A DNA stretch of 64,000 nucleotides from assembly GCA_030373045.1 (NCBI GenBank), contig JAUCPW010000027.1, forward strand, positions 44,478 to 108,477, given 5' to 3'. The stretch is from Candidatus Fermentibacter sp. (lineage in GTDB: Bacteria; Fermentibacterota; Fermentibacteria; Fermentibacterales; Fermentibacteraceae). The stretch's first letter is position 1; each line of letters opens with the position of its first letter. The notes beneath the pieces were generated by a model. The model saw only the letters and a list, made by a program, of their open reading frames with translations, was not told the DNA's origin and did not search any database. The position numbers were made by a program, and so were the translations under genes. Below, piece after piece: positions 23,684-32,652 of this stretch.

Positions 23684-25903
23684 ATGTCCGGGGCTACAGC
23701 GCTCACAGACGCCGAGATCGGGGCGATCGTCCGCGGAGAACCGGCCGACCCGTTCGCTCTCCTGGGCATGCATCCGCTGGGAGGGCCGGGGGGCGGCGCG
23801 GTCGAGATACGAACGTTCTGCCCCGCGGCGTCTGCGGCCTTCGTGACCCCGGCGGACGCCGGCAGGATCCCCATGGCCCTCGTGCACCCCGACGGCCTTT
23901 TCGTCTGGTCCTCGGGGAAGCCTTCGAAACCCTTCGCGTACGTTCTCTCCTTCGAGACCCCGGACGGCGGGAGCTGGTCGACGGAGGATCCCTACTGCTT
24001 CCTGCCCCAGCTCGGCGACCTCGACCTCCACCTCTTCAACGAGGGCCGGCACTGGAGGGCCTATGACGTCTTCGGCGCCAGACCCTGGAGGGCGGGGCCG
24101 GTCGAGGGCGTCCTGTTCTCCGTATGGGCGCCGAATGCATCAACGGTGAGCGTCACTGGCAACTTCAACGGCTGGGACCGCAGGCGTCACCCGATGCGCT
24201 CGCGGGGGCCGTCGGGGGTCTGGGAGCTGTTCGTCCCCCGGATCCTGCCCGGGGAGTTCTACAAGTTCTCGGTGACGGGCCGCGACGGAATCACGCGGGA
24301 GAAGGCTGATCCCTTCGGGGCCAGGTTCGAGCTCAGGCCCGCGACAGCCTCCGTGGTGACACCAGCCTCCGGATTCGAATGGACCGACGGAGCCTGGATG
24401 GAGCGCAGGGCAGGGGCGTCGCGCTTCCGCTCCCCGGTCTCGGTCTACGAGGTGCATGCGCCCTCGTGGCGGAGGCCCGGCGACGGCCGGCGGTTCCTGA
24501 ACTATCGCGAGCTCGCGGAATCGCTTATCCCGTACGCCTCGGAGGCAGGCTTCACCCACATCGAACTCCTGCCCGTGATGGAGCACCCCTTCGACGGATC
24601 GTGGGGATACCAGACCCTGGGGTACTTCGCCCCCACCAGCCGAATGGGCTCCCCCGAGGATTTCGCGTTCCTGGTGGACAGGGCCCACTCGGCCGGGCTC
24701 GGGGTGATACTCGACTGGACCCCGGCCCACTTCCCCTCCGATGCCCACGGGCTGGCAAACTTCGACGGAACGGCCCTCTACGAGCACGCCGATCCAAGGC
24801 TGGGCAGACATCCCGACTGGGGCACACTGATCTTCAACTACGGGCGGAACGAGGTGAGGGGCTTCCTGGTGTCGGCCGCCCTGTCGTGGTTCGACCGCTA
24901 CCACGTCGATGCCCTGAGAGTGGATGCCGTGGCGTCGATGCTCTACCTCGACTACTCGAGAAAGCGCGGGGAATGGATCCCCAACCCGGAGGGAGGGCGG
25001 GAGAACCTCGATGCCGCAGCCTTCCTGCGCGAGCTCAACGACAGGATACACAGCCTCCACCCGGGTGCGTTCACGATAGCGGAGGAGAGCACGGCGTGGC
25101 CGGGTGTCACGAGCCCTCCGTGGGCCGGCGGGCTGGGGTTCTCCTTCAAGTGGAACATGGGCTGGATGCACGACACGCTGGGCTTCATGTCGCTGGATCC
25201 GGTCTTCAGGAAGCACCACGTGGAAAAGCTCACGTTCTCGCAGCTCTACGCCTACGGCGAGAACTTCGTGCTGCCGCTCTCCCACGACGAGGTCGTCCAC
25301 GGCAAGGCGAGCCTGCTGGGGAAGATGCCCGGGGACGACTGGAGGCGGTTCGCCAACCTCAGGCTGATGCTCGCCTACCAGTGGGCCCACCCCGGGAAGA
25401 AGCTGCTCTTCATGGGCGGAGAGATCGGGCAGCGGACGGAATGGGACCATGACGCCCAGATCGACTGGGGACTGCTCGATCATACCCCGCACAGGGGGAT
25501 CCTGAGCCTTGTGCGCGATCTCAACCGGCTCATCCGGAGCAGGCCCGAGCTGCACGAGCTCGACCACGACCCGGCCGGATTCGGATGGATAGACTTCAGC
25601 GACACCGCCAGCACCGTCGTCTCCTTCCTCAGGCGGGACTCCTCCGGCGGGCACGTGGTCTGCGTGTTCAACTTCACCCCCGAGCCCAGGAGGGGATACA
25701 GGATCGGCGTCCCGTCGCCGGGCGGGTACTCCGAGCTCCTCAACACGGACGCCTTCGAGTACGGCGGGTCGGGTGCCGGCAACATGGGCGGCGCGGAGTC
25801 CGAACCCTTGCCAGCACACGGCATGCCATGCTCGCTCGTGCTCACCCTCCCGCCTCTGTCCGCGATCTTCCTCTCCCCCGCCGGTCCGCGGGGCCGGCCG
25901 TGA
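23684..25903 (+). CDS. glgB: 1,4-alpha-glucan branching enzyme
   Basis: 739 aa, full length, with GGAGG five bases before the ATG. It creates alpha-1,6 branches in glycogen. Domains in order are an N-terminal carbohydrate module (DPFALLGMHP), the CBM48 module (FSVWAPNASTVSVTGNFNGW near 150), the GH13 barrel and a C-terminal beta domain. Catalytic regions are visible: DALRVDAVASM (nucleophile Asp), FTIAEES (acid/base Glu) and LSHDEVVHGK (stabilising Asp). No other glycogen gene lies in the window, and the next gene is an unrelated DUF503 protein. Confidence 0.97.
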   Translation: MSGATALTDAEIGAIVRGEPADPFALLGMHPLGGPGGGAVEIRTFCPAASAAFVTPADAGRIPMALVHPDGLFVWSSGKPSKPFAYVLSFETPDGGSWSTEDPYCFLPQLGDLDLHLFNEGRHWRAYDVFGARPWRAGPVEGVLFSVWAPNASTVSVTGNFNGWDRRRHPMRSRGPSGVWELFVPRILPGEFYKFSVTGRDGITREKADPFGARFELRPATASVVTPASGFEWTDGAWMERRAGASRFRSPVSVYEVHAPSWRRPGDGRRFLNYRELAESLIPYASEAGFTHIELLPVMEHPFDGSWGYQTLGYFAPTSRMGSPEDFAFLVDRAHSAGLGVILDWTPAHFPSDAHGLANFDGTALYEHADPRLGRHPDWGTLIFNYGRNEVRGFLVSAALSWFDRYHVDALRVDAVASMLYLDYSRKRGEWIPNPEGGRENLDAAAFLRELNDRIHSLHPGAFTIAEESTAWPGVTSPPWAGGLGFSFKWNMGWMHDTLGFMSLDPVFRKHHVEKLTFSQLYAYGENFVLPLSHDEVVHGKASLLGKMPGDDWRRFANLRLMLAYQWAHPGKKLLFMGGEIGQRTEWDHDAQIDWGLLDHTPHRGILSLVRDLNRLIRSRPELHELDHDPAGFGWIDFSDTASTVVSFLRRDSSGGHVVCVFNFTPEPRRGYRIGVPSPGGYSELLNTDAFEYGGSGAGNMGGAESEPLPAHGMPCSLVLTLPPLSAIFLSPAGPRGRP

Positions 25904-25922
25904 GCCCGCGGGAGGCCCACAG

Positions 25923-26252
25923 ATGCGCGACACCCCCGGGCCGAAGGCCTGGACCGGGATACTGCTAGCCGATCTCAGGTTCCCGGGCGCACACACGCTG
26001 AAGGAGCGAAGGGGCGACCTGGTCTCCATCCGTGACAGGCTGAGGCGGCTCGGCTTCTCGGTCGCCCAGACCGGCCCTCCCGACATGCCGGGCAGGGCTT
26101 GGCTCGCGGCCTCCTGCACCGCAGGCACTCCCGGCGCGGTCGAATCCCTGCTCTCGCGTGCCGAATCCATTATGCTCGAAGCTTGCGTGGAGGTCGGCTC
26201 CATCGAGACAGGGGTCTGCCTGTTCGATCCTTCCCCGGAGGACGGCACATGA
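25923..26252 (+). CDS. DUF503-family protein
   Basis: 109 aa. The ATG at 25923 follows a GGGAGG site. The family signature [20 protein letters not shown] spans about residues 27-46, matching the LKEKRxxLxSLxxRLxxxFNVS-type motif of DUF503, a small alpha/beta fold often found near ribosome-binding factor genes. Function is unknown. Its stop overlaps the yjbQ-like start (ATGA). Confidence 0.8.
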   Translation: MRDTPGPKAWTGILLADLRFPGAHTLKERRGDLVSIRDRLRRLGFSVAQTGPPDMPGRAWLAASCTAGTPGAVESLLSRAESIMLEACVEVGSIETGVCLFDPSPEDGT

Positions 26253-26665
26253 GATCACTCAGGAGGGAACTCTGGTTCGAGATTCCGGCCAGGCGCGGCT
26301 TCGTCGACATCACCGACCGGGTGGAGGAGGCTGTCGCCGAAAGCGGGGTGTCGGAGGGGCTCTGCCTCGTCAATGCGATGCACATAACCGCGAGCGTGTT
26401 CGTGAACGATGCCGAACCCGGCCTCCACAGGGACTTCGACGACTGGCTCGAGGCTCTCGCCCCGCACGAGCCCGTGTCGTCATACCGGCACAACAGGGGC
26501 GAGGACAACGCGGACGCGCACCTCAAGAGGCAGATCATGGGCCGGGAGTCCGTGCTCGCGATCACCGGAGGCGCCCTCGACCTCGGGCCTTGGGAGCGTG
26601 TCTTCTACGGTGAGTTCGACGGCAGGCGCAGGAAGCGCGTGCTAGTGAAGATAATCGGCGAATGA
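26249..26665 (+). CDS. YjbQ/UPF0047-family protein
   Basis: 138 aa. The family fold is seen in [20 protein letters not shown] at the N-terminus, [19 protein letters not shown] in the middle (conserved His), the [12 protein letters not shown] stretch near 90 and [13 protein letters not shown] near the end. The E. coli member has weak thiamine-phosphate synthase activity; the physiological role is open. The start overlaps the previous stop, so the pair is co-translated. Confidence 0.9.
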   Translation: MRSLRRELWFEIPARRGFVDITDRVEEAVAESGVSEGLCLVNAMHITASVFVNDAEPGLHRDFDDWLEALAPHEPVSSYRHNRGEDNADAHLKRQIMGRESVLAITGGALDLGPWERVFYGEFDGRRRKRVLVKIIGE

Positions 26666-26689
26666 GACCCAGTTCGGAGGAGGTGGGGC

Positions 26690-27952
26690 ATGCCCGAAGG
26701 CAGCGTGTTCCTCTACCTTTCTGATCTCCTCGGGAGAAGGGTCAGGTCCTCGGACGGATCCTTCTCCGGCAGGCTCGTGGACCTGGTGGCCTCGTTCTCC
26801 GAGAAGTTCCCGGAGATAGAGGCTGCGATCTTCTCGACCCGCCACGGCAGGAGGACCATCCCCATGGATGCGCGGCTCTGCGGGGCGCTGCTCTCGGGCG
26901 GGATCATGGAGGGCGGAGCCTCGGACGCCGAGCCTCCCTCCGACCCCGGCTGGCAGCATCTCCGCAGGGTGCTGCTGGACAAGCAGGTGGTGGATGTCAA
27001 AGGCGCCAAGGTAGTTCGCGTCAACGACATCCATCTCCTCGCCCACTCAGGCCGGATGTTCCTGGTTCATGTCGACATAGGCCTCACCGGGCTCGCCAGG
27101 CGCCTCGGGATGGGCGGCGGGCTGTCGAAGGCCATCGCCGCCCTGGGCGGGAAGGCCAAGGACGAGCTGGTCTCCTGGCGGTTCGTCCAGCCGCTCCCCG
27201 CGGCGGGCAACGAGCCGGTGAAGCTGACGCTCAGGCAGGAGCAGCTCAGGCAGCTCCATCCCGGAGAACTGGCGGACATCATCGAGGAACTGGATCCGGG
27301 CGAGAGGCTTGCCATGGTGCGCTCGTTCGACACCCCGCAGGTGGCCGACGTGCTGGAGGAGGCGGAGGAAGCAGTCCAGGCAGCCATCATCTGCGATCTC
27401 GACTCGGCCACCGCGGCCGACATCCTCGAGGAGATGGAGCCGGCGGCGGCCGTGGACATAGTGGGGATGCTTCCCGAGCACACCCAGCAGGACATAATGG
27501 CCGAGATGGAGGACACCGACAGGGCCCTGATCGAGAGGCTCTCCCTGGCCGGGGAGGACACGGCGGCCTCTCTGATGACTGTCGAATACCTGTCCTGCCC
27601 GGTTGGCGCGACCGTCGGAGACGCGCTCGGGATACTGTCCGGGAACGCAGCCGGGGTGCAGTTCATCGGCTACATGTACTGCCTCGAGCCGGAATCCGGC
27701 CGGCTCTCCGGTGTCCTGTCCCTGCGGACCCTGCTCTCGTCACCGCCGGAAACCCCGGTGGCGGGGCTGATGAACCGCAGGCTGACCTCACTCTCGCCCG
27801 ACGACGACCTCGACCGCGTTGCCGAACTGTTCATGAAGTTCAGGCTGCACGCCCTGCCCGTGGTGGACGGATACGGGGCGATGGAGGGCATCGTGGCTTT
27901 CGAGCATGCGTTCGACGAGCTGCTCCCGAGGCTTGCGCGGCTTGCGGGCTGA
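26690..27952 (+). CDS. Soluble MgtE-type sensor: PRC-barrel, MgtE N-domain and CBS pair
   Basis: 420 aa, no membrane helices. Residues ~1-160 resemble PRC-barrel repeats (SDLLGRRVRS; DKQVVDVKGAKVVRVND). Residues ~185-290 are the MgtE intracellular N domain (LRQLHPGELADIIEELDPGE; DILEEMEPAAAVDIVGMLP), and ~300-415 a pair of CBS domains (AASLMTVEYLSCP; GLMNRRLTSLSPDDDL). In MgtE these domains sense Mg2+ and gate the channel, which is missing here. The next gene, overlapping the 3' end, encodes an Nramp-type transporter, so this protein probably regulates that transporter. Confidence 0.88.
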   Translation: MPEGSVFLYLSDLLGRRVRSSDGSFSGRLVDLVASFSEKFPEIEAAIFSTRHGRRTIPMDARLCGALLSGGIMEGGASDAEPPSDPGWQHLRRVLLDKQVVDVKGAKVVRVNDIHLLAHSGRMFLVHVDIGLTGLARRLGMGGGLSKAIAALGGKAKDELVSWRFVQPLPAAGNEPVKLTLRQEQLRQLHPGELADIIEELDPGERLAMVRSFDTPQVADVLEEAEEAVQAAIICDLDSATAADILEEMEPAAAVDIVGMLPEHTQQDIMAEMEDTDRALIERLSLAGEDTAASLMTVEYLSCPVGATVGDALGILSGNAAGVQFIGYMYCLEPESGRLSGVLSLRTLLSSPPETPVAGLMNRRLTSLSPDDDLDRVAELFMKFRLHALPVVDGYGAMEGIVAFEHAFDELLPRLARLAG

Positions 27953-29201
27953 AGCGGGGGCGGAGCCTCGCAGATCGGGCCTCCTGAGGCGGGCGGCCCT
28001 CTTCCTGGCCGTGATGGGCCCCGGCATCATCACGGCCAACGTGGACAACGACGCAGGAGGCCTCGCGACGTACAGCCAGGCCGGGGCCCAGTTCGGCCTG
28101 AGGCTCCTCTGGCTGATGATCCCGATCACGATCTTCCTCGTCATGGTCCAGGAGATGGTAAACCGGATGGGCGTGGTCACCGGCAGGGGCCTGTCGGACA
28201 TGATCCGCGAGAGGTTCGGCGTCAGGGTGACGTTCTCTCTCATGCTGCTGATCCTGGCCACGAATTTCGCCAACATCACAGCGGAGTTCGCCGGCATCGC
28301 CTCGGCCGGCCAGATCCTCGGTCTGCCGCCTTCGGTGGCGATCCCGGTCTGCACCGTGCTGGTTTGGCTGCTGGTGACGAAAGCCAGCTACAGGATCGTC
28401 GAGAGGGTGTTCCTCGTGGCGTGCGTCTTCTACCTGGCCTATCCCCTGACGCTCTTCATCATGCGGCCCGATCTCCCGGCCATCTCGAGGGCCTTCGTAC
28501 AGCCGGACCTCGACCTCTCGGGGCCGTTCGTGGTGATGGCGGTGGGGCTCATCGGCACGACGATCGCTCCCTGGATGCAGTTCTACCAGCAGGCCTCCGT
28601 GGCCGAGAAGAACATCCCGGTGAAGGACTATGCCTATTCCAGGCTGGACACCGTCCTGGGCTGCATCGTGGTGAGTCTGGTGGCCTCCTGCATCGTGATA
28701 GTCTGCGCCGGTGAGCTGTACGCCTCGGGCATCCCCGTGGAGAGCGCCGCCGACGCGGCACGGGCCCTCGAGCCCCTCGCCGGCAGGCTCAGCTCCTACC
28801 TGTTCGCCTTCGGGCTCCTGAACGCGTCGGTATTCGCGGCGAGCATACTTCCCCTCTCGACGTCCTACACGATATGCGAGGCATTCGGATGGGAGTCCGG
28901 GGTCGGCAGGGACTTCAGGTCCGCCCCGCAGTTCTACGTCCTCTACACGGCGCTCCTCGTGCTCGGGGCGGGCTCGATGCTCATCCCGGGCATCCCGTAC
29001 ATGAAGGTGATGTTCTGGTCTCAGGTCGTGAACGGACTGGTGCTGCCCGTCGTGCTCGTCTTCATGCTCATCCTGGTGAACGACTCCTCGCAGATGGGAA
29101 GCCATGTCAACGGCAGGCTCTACAATGCGATCTGCATCGCAGTGATAGCCCTGGTGGCGGCCGTGAGCCTCGCGATGCCGGTCACCCTGCTCGTGCAGTG
29201 A
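27906..29201 (+). CDS. Nramp-family metal transporter with altered metal-site motifs
   Basis: 431 aa from the ATG at 27906; TTG at 27933 or 27942 would shorten the overlap with the sensor gene and may be the true start. About eleven membrane helices. The TM1 motif that is DPGN in classical Nramp reads DNDAGG here, and the TM6 region normally containing M-P-H reads TTIAPWMQFYQQ, so the metal-binding Met is replaced by Ala. These changes are expected in non-classical members, including Nramp-related Mg2+ carriers. Coupling to an MgtE-type sensor supports Mg2+ or a similar hard cation as substrate (inference). Confidence 0.87.
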   Translation: MRSTSCSRGLRGLRAEAGAEPRRSGLLRRAALFLAVMGPGIITANVDNDAGGLATYSQAGAQFGLRLLWLMIPITIFLVMVQEMVNRMGVVTGRGLSDMIRERFGVRVTFSLMLLILATNFANITAEFAGIASAGQILGLPPSVAIPVCTVLVWLLVTKASYRIVERVFLVACVFYLAYPLTLFIMRPDLPAISRAFVQPDLDLSGPFVVMAVGLIGTTIAPWMQFYQQASVAEKNIPVKDYAYSRLDTVLGCIVVSLVASCIVIVCAGELYASGIPVESAADAARALEPLAGRLSSYLFAFGLLNASVFAASILPLSTSYTICEAFGWESGVGRDFRSAPQFYVLYTALLVLGAGSMLIPGIPYMKVMFWSQVVNGLVLPVVLVFMLILVNDSSQMGSHVNGRLYNAICIAVIALVAAVSLAMPVTLLVQ

Positions 29202-29207
29202 CGGCCT

Positions 29208-29236
29208 GGAACACGGAGGCGGGGTTCCGGTATAAT
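29208..29236 (+). promoter_or_regulatory. Candidate promoter of the ECF sigma operon
   Basis: A perfect TATAAT at 29231-29236, 38 bases before the sigma factor GTG. Upstream, GGAAC at 29208-29212 resembles an ECF -35 element, but the spacing to TATAAT is 18 bases and the -10 is of housekeeping type. The -10 is convincing; the -35 and any autoregulation are not. Confidence 0.45.
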
Positions 29237-29274
29237 GCCGAGAGAAGATCACAGGGCCGATCGCGGAGGGTGAA

Positions 29275-29868
29275 GTGGCAGTCAGGCTGGTCAAGGGTCG
29301 ACAGAAGGTCAGGGACGAACGCACCGATTCCGAGCTGATGATCGCCCTGTGCAAGGGCGACGAGGCCGCGTTCTCCGAGGTCATCAGGAGGTTCCAGGGT
29401 CCGGTCTACTCCCTCCTGATCAGGATGCTCGGAAACGAGGACGACGCCGAGGAACTGCTCCAGGTCACGTTCTGCCGCGTCCACCAGTACAGGGACCACT
29501 ACGATCCCGAACGCCCCCTGGTGACCTGGATCTTCACCATAGCGAGCAACCTGGCGAAGAAGGAGTGGAGGAGGAGGTCCCACTGGATGCAGGTCCCCGA
29601 GGATTCGGTCAACCTGACCAGCCCCGTGGCGACCACGCCGCATTACGAATCCGGAAGGCGGGAGCTCCGGGCCTCCCTCGAAGAGGCCATCAACAGGCTC
29701 CCCGTTCACTACCGCGAACCGTTCCTGCTGCGCGAGGATCAGCAGCTCACCTACGAAGAGATCTCAGAGGTCCTCGGCGTCAGGATAGGCACCGTCAAAT
29801 CCAGGATAAACCGGGCGAGGGCACAGCTGAGGGAATCCCTCAGCGAGGCATGGGAGCGTTGGAGATGA
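29275..29868 (+). CDS. ECF-subfamily RNA polymerase sigma factor
   Basis: 197 aa from a GTG preceded by GGAGGG. Region 2 (residues ~22-90) has ALCKGDEAAFSEVIRRFQG, EDDAEELLQVTF and the WIFTIASNLAKKEWRRR stretch. Region 4 (about 135-190) has LPVHYREPFLLREDQQLTYE and IGTVKSRINRARAQLRE. It would direct RNA polymerase to a stress or envelope regulon. It is co-translated with a zinc-finger anti-sigma factor, the usual arrangement for this class. Confidence 0.94.
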   Translation: MAVRLVKGRQKVRDERTDSELMIALCKGDEAAFSEVIRRFQGPVYSLLIRMLGNEDDAEELLQVTFCRVHQYRDHYDPERPLVTWIFTIASNLAKKEWRRRSHWMQVPEDSVNLTSPVATTPHYESGRRELRASLEEAINRLPVHYREPFLLREDQQLTYEEISEVLGVRIGTVKSRINRARAQLRESLSEAWERWR

Positions 29869-30314
29869 AATGCAGGGAAGCCCTCGAACTGATGGACAGG
29901 GTCATCGACGGCAGGTCGGGCCCCGGCGAGGAGCAGCTCCTGCACTTCCATACCGCCGGCTGCAGATCCTGCAAGCGCATGCTCGATATGAACAGGGACA
30001 TCTCCAGGGTCTTCCGCGAGATCTCACGGCCCGAGCCCCCGGCCGATCTCGAGGAGCGCGTCAGGACAAGGCTGGCCGCCATGGAGGTCCGGCCCAGGAG
30101 CCGGATCCGCAGGAGATACGCAGTGGCGCTGCCCTTCGTGGCCGCTCTGCTGATAGCGCTGGGACTCACGCTGGGCGGCGGCGGGGGACAGATGCAGAGC
30201 ACGATCGACGCAGCGGCGGAGAAGGCCGAGAACGTCGGCGAATCCTGGAAGCACGACGTCACCACTCCTCCCCTGACAGCCTACATAAGGCCAGCCAGCC
30301 TGGTCACTTTCTGA
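29865..30314 (+). CDS. Membrane anti-sigma factor with zinc finger
   Basis: 149 aa. The N-terminal anti-sigma domain carries the HxxxCxxC zinc motif HTAGCRSC (residues ~29-36). One membrane helix follows at about residues 86-104, after a basic stretch (RPRSRIRRRY), and the last ~45 residues would be periplasmic. It should hold the sigma factor at the membrane until an envelope signal releases it. Its ATG overlaps the sigma stop, and the next gene starts four bases after its stop. Confidence 0.9.
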   Translation: MKCREALELMDRVIDGRSGPGEEQLLHFHTAGCRSCKRMLDMNRDISRVFREISRPEPPADLEERVRTRLAAMEVRPRSRIRRRYAVALPFVAALLIALGLTLGGGGGQMQSTIDAAAEKAENVGESWKHDVTTPPLTAYIRPASLVTF

Positions 30315-30318
30315 TCCC

Positions 30319-31188
30319 ATGATCCTCCATGCCGTACTGATGGCGGCTCTCGCCGCGCAGGCCTCCTTCCCGCCGGTGGTGACGATCCGCCGGGAGAGGG
30401 TGCCGGGAGTGACCGAGCTCTCCACCGGCGTGGCCATCTCGGACAGGCATGTGGCCGCGCTGAGCGCCTTCGCGGGGCCCGACTCGCCCCTGTTCGTCGA
30501 GTACGACGGCGAGCTCTACGAACCCGACACGGTCCACATCTGCCCCGATCTCGGCATCGCGATACTCTCGTTCGGGGACGACGTCTTCGACGAGTTCTCC
30601 AGGCCCGGGAGCCGCGTGCCCGGGACGGGGGAGGTACTGAACCTGGTCGGGCAGGGCATCTCCGGCCTGATCTCCATTTCCGCCAGGGTCGAGCGCCACT
30701 ACGACGACGGCGCCCTCCTGCTCTCGGCCCCGAGGATGGAGGGGCTGATGGGCGCATGCGCCTTCGACTCCTCCGGAGTCCTCGTCGGGCTGGTGACGGG
30801 CGTGGTGACCTACGAGAGCCGCTCGATCACGGCATCGGCCATCGACTACCTCGCGGTCATCCCGACCCAGATGTGGTACATATGGGCTGATCTCGCCATG
30901 CAGGGCGCACCGAGGAACGACGTCCCCTTCGGCATCACGGCCACGTCCTGCTCGGCCGGTGCGGATACTGGCAGGCCCGCCGGGGTTCTCGTCGTCGCGG
31001 TGGACACCGGCAGCATGGCGGACGAGTGCGGGCTCAGGCCGGGCGACGTCATCACCAGGGTGGACACGGTGAGGACCTACCACCCGGAATCCGTGAGAGG
31101 CCTCCTCATGCAGTCGGCCGACAGCCTGGAGGCCGAGGTCTGGTCGCGGGGATCGAGCCGGAGGGTTTCGCTCCCGCCCATCCACTGA
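30319..31188 (+). CDS. HtrA/Deg-like pseudoprotease with PDZ domain
   Basis: 289 aa with a signal peptide (ILHAVLMAALAAQASF). The trypsin-like part keeps a His in ISDRHVAAL and an Asp in CPDLGIAILSF, but the usual GNSGGP serine site reads GLMGACAF, so the nucleophilic Ser appears to be Met and the enzyme is probably inactive. A PDZ domain (GVLVVAVDTGSMADECGLRPGDVITRVD region, about 215-285) ends the protein. Placed after a sigma/anti-sigma pair, it may sense unfolded envelope proteins and control release of the anti-sigma factor. The role is inferred. Confidence 0.83.
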   Translation: MILHAVLMAALAAQASFPPVVTIRRERVPGVTELSTGVAISDRHVAALSAFAGPDSPLFVEYDGELYEPDTVHICPDLGIAILSFGDDVFDEFSRPGSRVPGTGEVLNLVGQGISGLISISARVERHYDDGALLLSAPRMEGLMGACAFDSSGVLVGLVTGVVTYESRSITASAIDYLAVIPTQMWYIWADLAMQGAPRNDVPFGITATSCSAGADTGRPAGVLVVAVDTGSMADECGLRPGDVITRVDTVRTYHPESVRGLLMQSADSLEAEVWSRGSSRRVSLPPIH

Positions 31189-31227
31189 GAACCCGCCCGG
31201 TCGGCCACTTCCGGATTCCGCCTCCGG

Positions 31228-31968
31228 CTATCTGCACTTCCGTAGATAATCCCTGCAGCTCCGGCAATCCGGAACCAGACCGGCCAGGAGGCTCCAGAAC
31301 TCCCTCCCGTGGCCCTTGACCAGGATGTGACAGAGCTCGTGGTAGGAGGTGTACTCGACGATCGCGACCGGGAGCCGGGACAGCTGCCTGTTGAGCGTCA
31401 CCATGCCGGATGCGCTGCAGCTGCCCCACAGCGTCTTCATGTCCCGGAACCTCAGACCGGCGGCTGTCCTGCCCGTCTCCGCCCGGAACCTGGCCTGGCA
31501 CATCCGGAACACGCTCTCCAGCTCACCATCCAGGAACACCCTCAGGGCCTTTTCGACGGAGACGGCCGTGGCGCCCGCCGGAGCATGCACGACGAAGCAT
31601 CCATCCTTCTCGACCCGGATCCTGCGGTAATCCCCGATCTCCACCCGGACGACCCCGGTTGCTCCGCGGTATGGGAATCGCGCCCCTTCGGAGGCGAGAA
31701 CGTCCATGCTCGGCAGACCGGTGGCGGCAGGGACCGGAGCGGCATGCGCGCGCGACTCCTCGAGCTTGCGGACGATCCAGGCGGCGTTGGACTCAGCGAA
31801 CTCCCTGGCCCTGCTCTCGGAAACGCCTGCGGGGACGACCAGCTCCGCCCTCCCGGCCGACACCCGCAGGCTCACCCGCCTGGCCCTGGTGCTCCGGCGC
31901 ACGGAGATCTCTATCCCGGGCGACACTCCGACAGATACGGTCCGGGGAACGCCCGTCACCTCGCGCAT
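31228..31968 (-). CDS. YgjP/DUF45-type zinc metallohydrolase
   Basis: 246 aa from the ATG at 31968, which overlaps the methyltransferase stop. The active site is YHELCHILVKGHGREFW near the C-terminus: HExxH plus a third His, preceded by the family motif WGSCSASGMVTLNRQL. The DUF45/SprT-like family includes YgjP, reported as a UTP-hydrolysing enzyme, and metallopeptidase-like relatives. It is the last gene of the string containing the radical-SAM enzyme, so a proteolytic trimming role cannot be excluded. Confidence 0.87.
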   Translation of the reverse strand: MREVTGVPRTVSVGVSPGIEISVRRSTRARRVSLRVSAGRAELVVPAGVSESRAREFAESNAAWIVRKLEESRAHAAPVPAATGLPSMDVLASEGARFPYRGATGVVRVEIGDYRRIRVEKDGCFVVHAPAGATAVSVEKALRVFLDGELESVFRMCQARFRAETGRTAAGLRFRDMKTLWGSCSASGMVTLNRQLSRLPVAIVEYTSYHELCHILVKGHGREFWSLLAGLVPDCRSCRDYLRKCR

Positions 31969-32645
31969 ACCGCCCACTTCACCGGGAGATGGAGAGGGCC
32001 TGCGGGGGCGGCTCCGCCGTCATCGAGGACGCCGGGAAGACCCGAGAGGAAACCTGCATCGAAAGGCCTGGCCGAAACGGTCGAACCCGAGTGGATCACC
32101 CGCAGGCCGGACCTCTCGAGGAGTCCGGGCAGCATGCCTGCCAGTGTGAGATCGAGGCCGTCGTCAGCCATGGAGCGCTTCACCCTCGAGAGCAGGCCGG
32201 GGTCTCCCGGGAATTCCGCGGAATCCCAGTCGTACTCCCCCAGCACGGCCAGCCTCCCTCCCCCTCCGAGGCATCCCCGGATCCTCCGCAGGAATTCCGC
32301 GGGTTTCCCCAGTTCGAGCAGGACGTGGGAGAGGAGAACGATCCCGGAGCGGGGAAGAACCGCGGTTTCGATGTCGCACTCGACGGCATGGAGTCTCGCG
32401 GTTCTGCTGCATGCGATGGAGAGAGCCTCCGCGTCGCGGTCCATGCCTGTCAGCACCGCATCCGTGAGCATCGAGACCTCTTCGAGAACCAGCCCCGTGC
32501 CGCATCCCGGCTCCAGCACCGATCCGGCGGACCTCAGGTTCAGGAGGCCGTAGATGAAGCGCCTGAGCGCGGCCGTCTCGCAGGCCTGCCTTCGGTAGAC
32601 CGCATCCCTGGCCTCGAGGGGCAGGCAGTACCATCCCCCGGGCAT
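31956..32645 (-). CDS. Class I SAM-dependent methyltransferase
   Basis: 229 aa from the ATG at 32645, seven bases after the radical-SAM gene stop. SAM-binding motif I is SVLEPGCGTGLVLEEV (residues ~40-55), followed by VLTGMDRDAEALSIA with the acidic residue that binds the ribose, and a VLLSHVLLELGKP motif IV region. The last third is variable. The substrate is unknown. Its position behind a peptide-modifying radical-SAM enzyme makes a tailoring function plausible but unproven. Confidence 0.85.
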   Translation of the reverse strand: MPGGWYCLPLEARDAVYRRQACETAALRRFIYGLLNLRSAGSVLEPGCGTGLVLEEVSMLTDAVLTGMDRDAEALSIACSRTARLHAVECDIETAVLPRSGIVLLSHVLLELGKPAEFLRRIRGCLGGGGRLAVLGEYDWDSAEFPGDPGLLSRVKRSMADDGLDLTLAGMLPGLLERSGLRVIHSGSTVSARPFDAGFLSGLPGVLDDGGAAPAGPLHLPVKWAVCAR

Positions 32646-32652
32646 GGCAGTC

